From positions 1 to 45,373 of the forward strand of contig JAAEMV010000050.1 in NCBI GenBank assembly GCA_024225195.1: 45,373 nt of DNA, written 5' to 3'. Shown here in pieces: positions 44,497-45,373 of the stretch. The position numbers were made by a program, and so were the translations under genes. The stretch comes from Planctomycetaceae bacterium. GTDB lineage: Bacteria > Planctomycetota > Planctomycetia > Pirellulales > Pirellulaceae. Under the pieces are notes generated by a model. It saw only the letters and a list, made by a program, of their open reading frames with translations, made no database searches and was not told the origin of the DNA. Position 1 is the stretch's first letter; each line of letters opens with the position of its first letter.

Positions 44497-45373
44497 CTAG
44501 TCGTTCGCCTCGGTAGCACCAACACTCACTCCCCAAAGCTCAATCAAAAGATCATGCATCTTCGGATCGTGGTCTTTGAGTTCTTTTTTGTTGAATGGAA
44601 AGAAATCATTCTTTCCAAAAAATGCCTCCGTTGACTCAGCAAAGTATTCTTTGCCATTATTCATTCCATACGCTTTGTCATCGATAATCTTTCGCCCGGT
44701 AAATCGTTTTACCAAGTCATAACTACCGGAGTCACGAGCGGCCTCGTACTGCTTCCGGATTTTAGGATTACCAAATCCCAACACCTGATCATGATACGCG
44801 TGAGCCAGTTCATGCAGCATCAGATAGGGCATCCGGATATTTTCAAACTCGAAATTAGCCACATTGGTGATTTCTACCGACTTCCCCATCCGCACGTCTC
44901 GCCCATTATTTTTTAACCAGCCACGATTCCCGTGGTATTCAGCTCCGGGCCGCACACCGGGGTAAGGCGGATTGACCCAAATTTGCACCGCTTGCATTTG
45001 TTTCACAGCTTTGCCTGGTACAACGGCCATCAGCCTGGCCAATTGCTGCGAAAGCAATTTCAACATCTGTTTGGTCTTAGCGGGAGACTCTTGCCAAAGT
45101 CGATCGTGAAGATTTACTTTCCATCCACGAACATCAAAACTCGTATGACTTTCCAATTTAAAATGAGGGTCATGCGTTTCCCGCAACTGTTCGGTTAGCT
45201 GCGCGGACATCCGATCACGCACCTCCCGATACATGGGGGAGTTCGCCAGATTAACCAATTGATTCGGGTCAGACGATAACTCGTAAAGCTCTTCATCATC
45301 ACGCTCACCAAATGCCAAACGATTCAATTTCTTGACACCGGGTTCCTCCTCATTTTCCAGCATCCATTGCTTA
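44497..45373 (-). CDS. Sulfatase C-terminus fused to HELAH zinc metallopeptidase (partial)
   Basis: The frame is open at the right edge (KQW precedes the methionine at 45363), so only the C-terminal 291 residues are visible. The first 50 residues, with EELYELSSDPNQLVNLANSP and QLRETHDPHF, are a typical sulfatase C-terminal subdomain. The rest is a different domain with the zinc motif HELAHAYHDQ and a downstream YFAESTEAFFGKNDF that can supply the third ligand (Glu). No transmembrane segment is seen. The sulfatase N-terminal part with the formylglycine motif must lie outside. A fused sulfatase-protease acting on sulfated glycoproteins or proteoglycans is an inference. Confidence 0.75.
   Translation of the reverse strand, partial: KQWMLENEEEPGVKKLNRLAFGERDDEELYELSSDPNQLVNLANSPMYREVRDRMSAQLTEQLRETHDPHFKLESHTSFDVRGWKVNLHDRLWQESPAKTKQMLKLLSQQLARLMAVVPGKAVKQMQAVQIWVNPPYPGVRPGAEYHGNRGWLKNNGRDVRMGKSVEITNVANFEFENIRMPYLMLHELAHAYHDQVLGFGNPKIRKQYEAARDSGSYDLVKRFTGRKIIDDKAYGMNNGKEYFAESTEAFFGKNDFFPFNKKELKDHDPKMHDLLIELWGVSVGATEAND

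Noticed and set aside
1-45373. tRNA, rRNA, CRISPR arrays, insertion sequences, phage genes
   Set aside because: No cloverleaf-type sequence, repeat-spacer array, transposase, integrase or terminal inverted repeat was seen on reading both strands; no covariance search could be run.

Overview
The window looks like a chromosomal segment of a Gram-negative planctomycete, probably of the Pirellulaceae type. The evidence is a moderate GC content, two sulfatase-type genes, a redoxin / c-haem / copper-monooxygenase-like protein, a MauG-like di-haem peroxidase, DUF502 and DUF4139-like proteins, and lipid A and LPS-export genes (ompH, lpxC, lpxA, lptF/G). Most genes are housekeeping. No rRNA, tRNA, insertion sequence, phage gene or CRISPR array was seen. 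Taxonomy is inferred from gene content only.

Layout. 1-4013: the 3' part of a PmoA-like (DUF6807) gene, an amidohydrolase without its sandwich domain, an acyl-CoA thioesterase and cysS. 4190-8047 (minus): a membrane-glycosylation cluster (flippase-like protein, GT2 polyprenyl-phosphate glycosyltransferase, GT-C-like multi-spanning protein). 8144-12848 (plus): an envelope protein, ompH/skp, then a tightly overlapping lpxC-lpxA-Gfo/Idh/MocA run. 13079-18303: an ABC-2 permease, acylphosphatase, an inositol-phosphatase-like enzyme, a thioredoxin-fold lipoprotein with an in-frame UGA at the first active-site cysteine, and lptF/G. 18669-23155: comF, DUF502, hemC and an aromatic amino acid hydroxylase. 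23274-29838: ppc, ilvC (with a possible attenuator) and ilvA, ending in a bidirectional terminator shared with a small minus-strand gene.

30137-40793: a sulfatase; a DUF4139-like exported protein next to a two-component system (sensor kinase with an approximately 400-residue external domain, OmpR-type regulator); a redoxin/c-haem/PHM-like protein; DUF2071; and a di-haem peroxidase. The regulator gene and the DUF4139-like gene have nearly identical promoters: a 19-bp direct-repeat operator followed exactly 20 nt later by a -10-like hexamer. This suggests a self-contained envelope-sensing regulon. 41159-44442: a MoxR-type AAA+ ATPase, a 639-residue protein of unknown family and a TerB-like protein form a compact three-gene cassette. 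44497 to the right edge: the end of a sulfatase fused to an HELAH zinc-metallopeptidase domain.

The strongest candidates for new biology are the UGA-containing thioredoxin-like lipoprotein (a putative selenoprotein with a SECIS-like hairpin), the twin-promoter two-component regulon, and the MoxR/unknown/TerB cassette.
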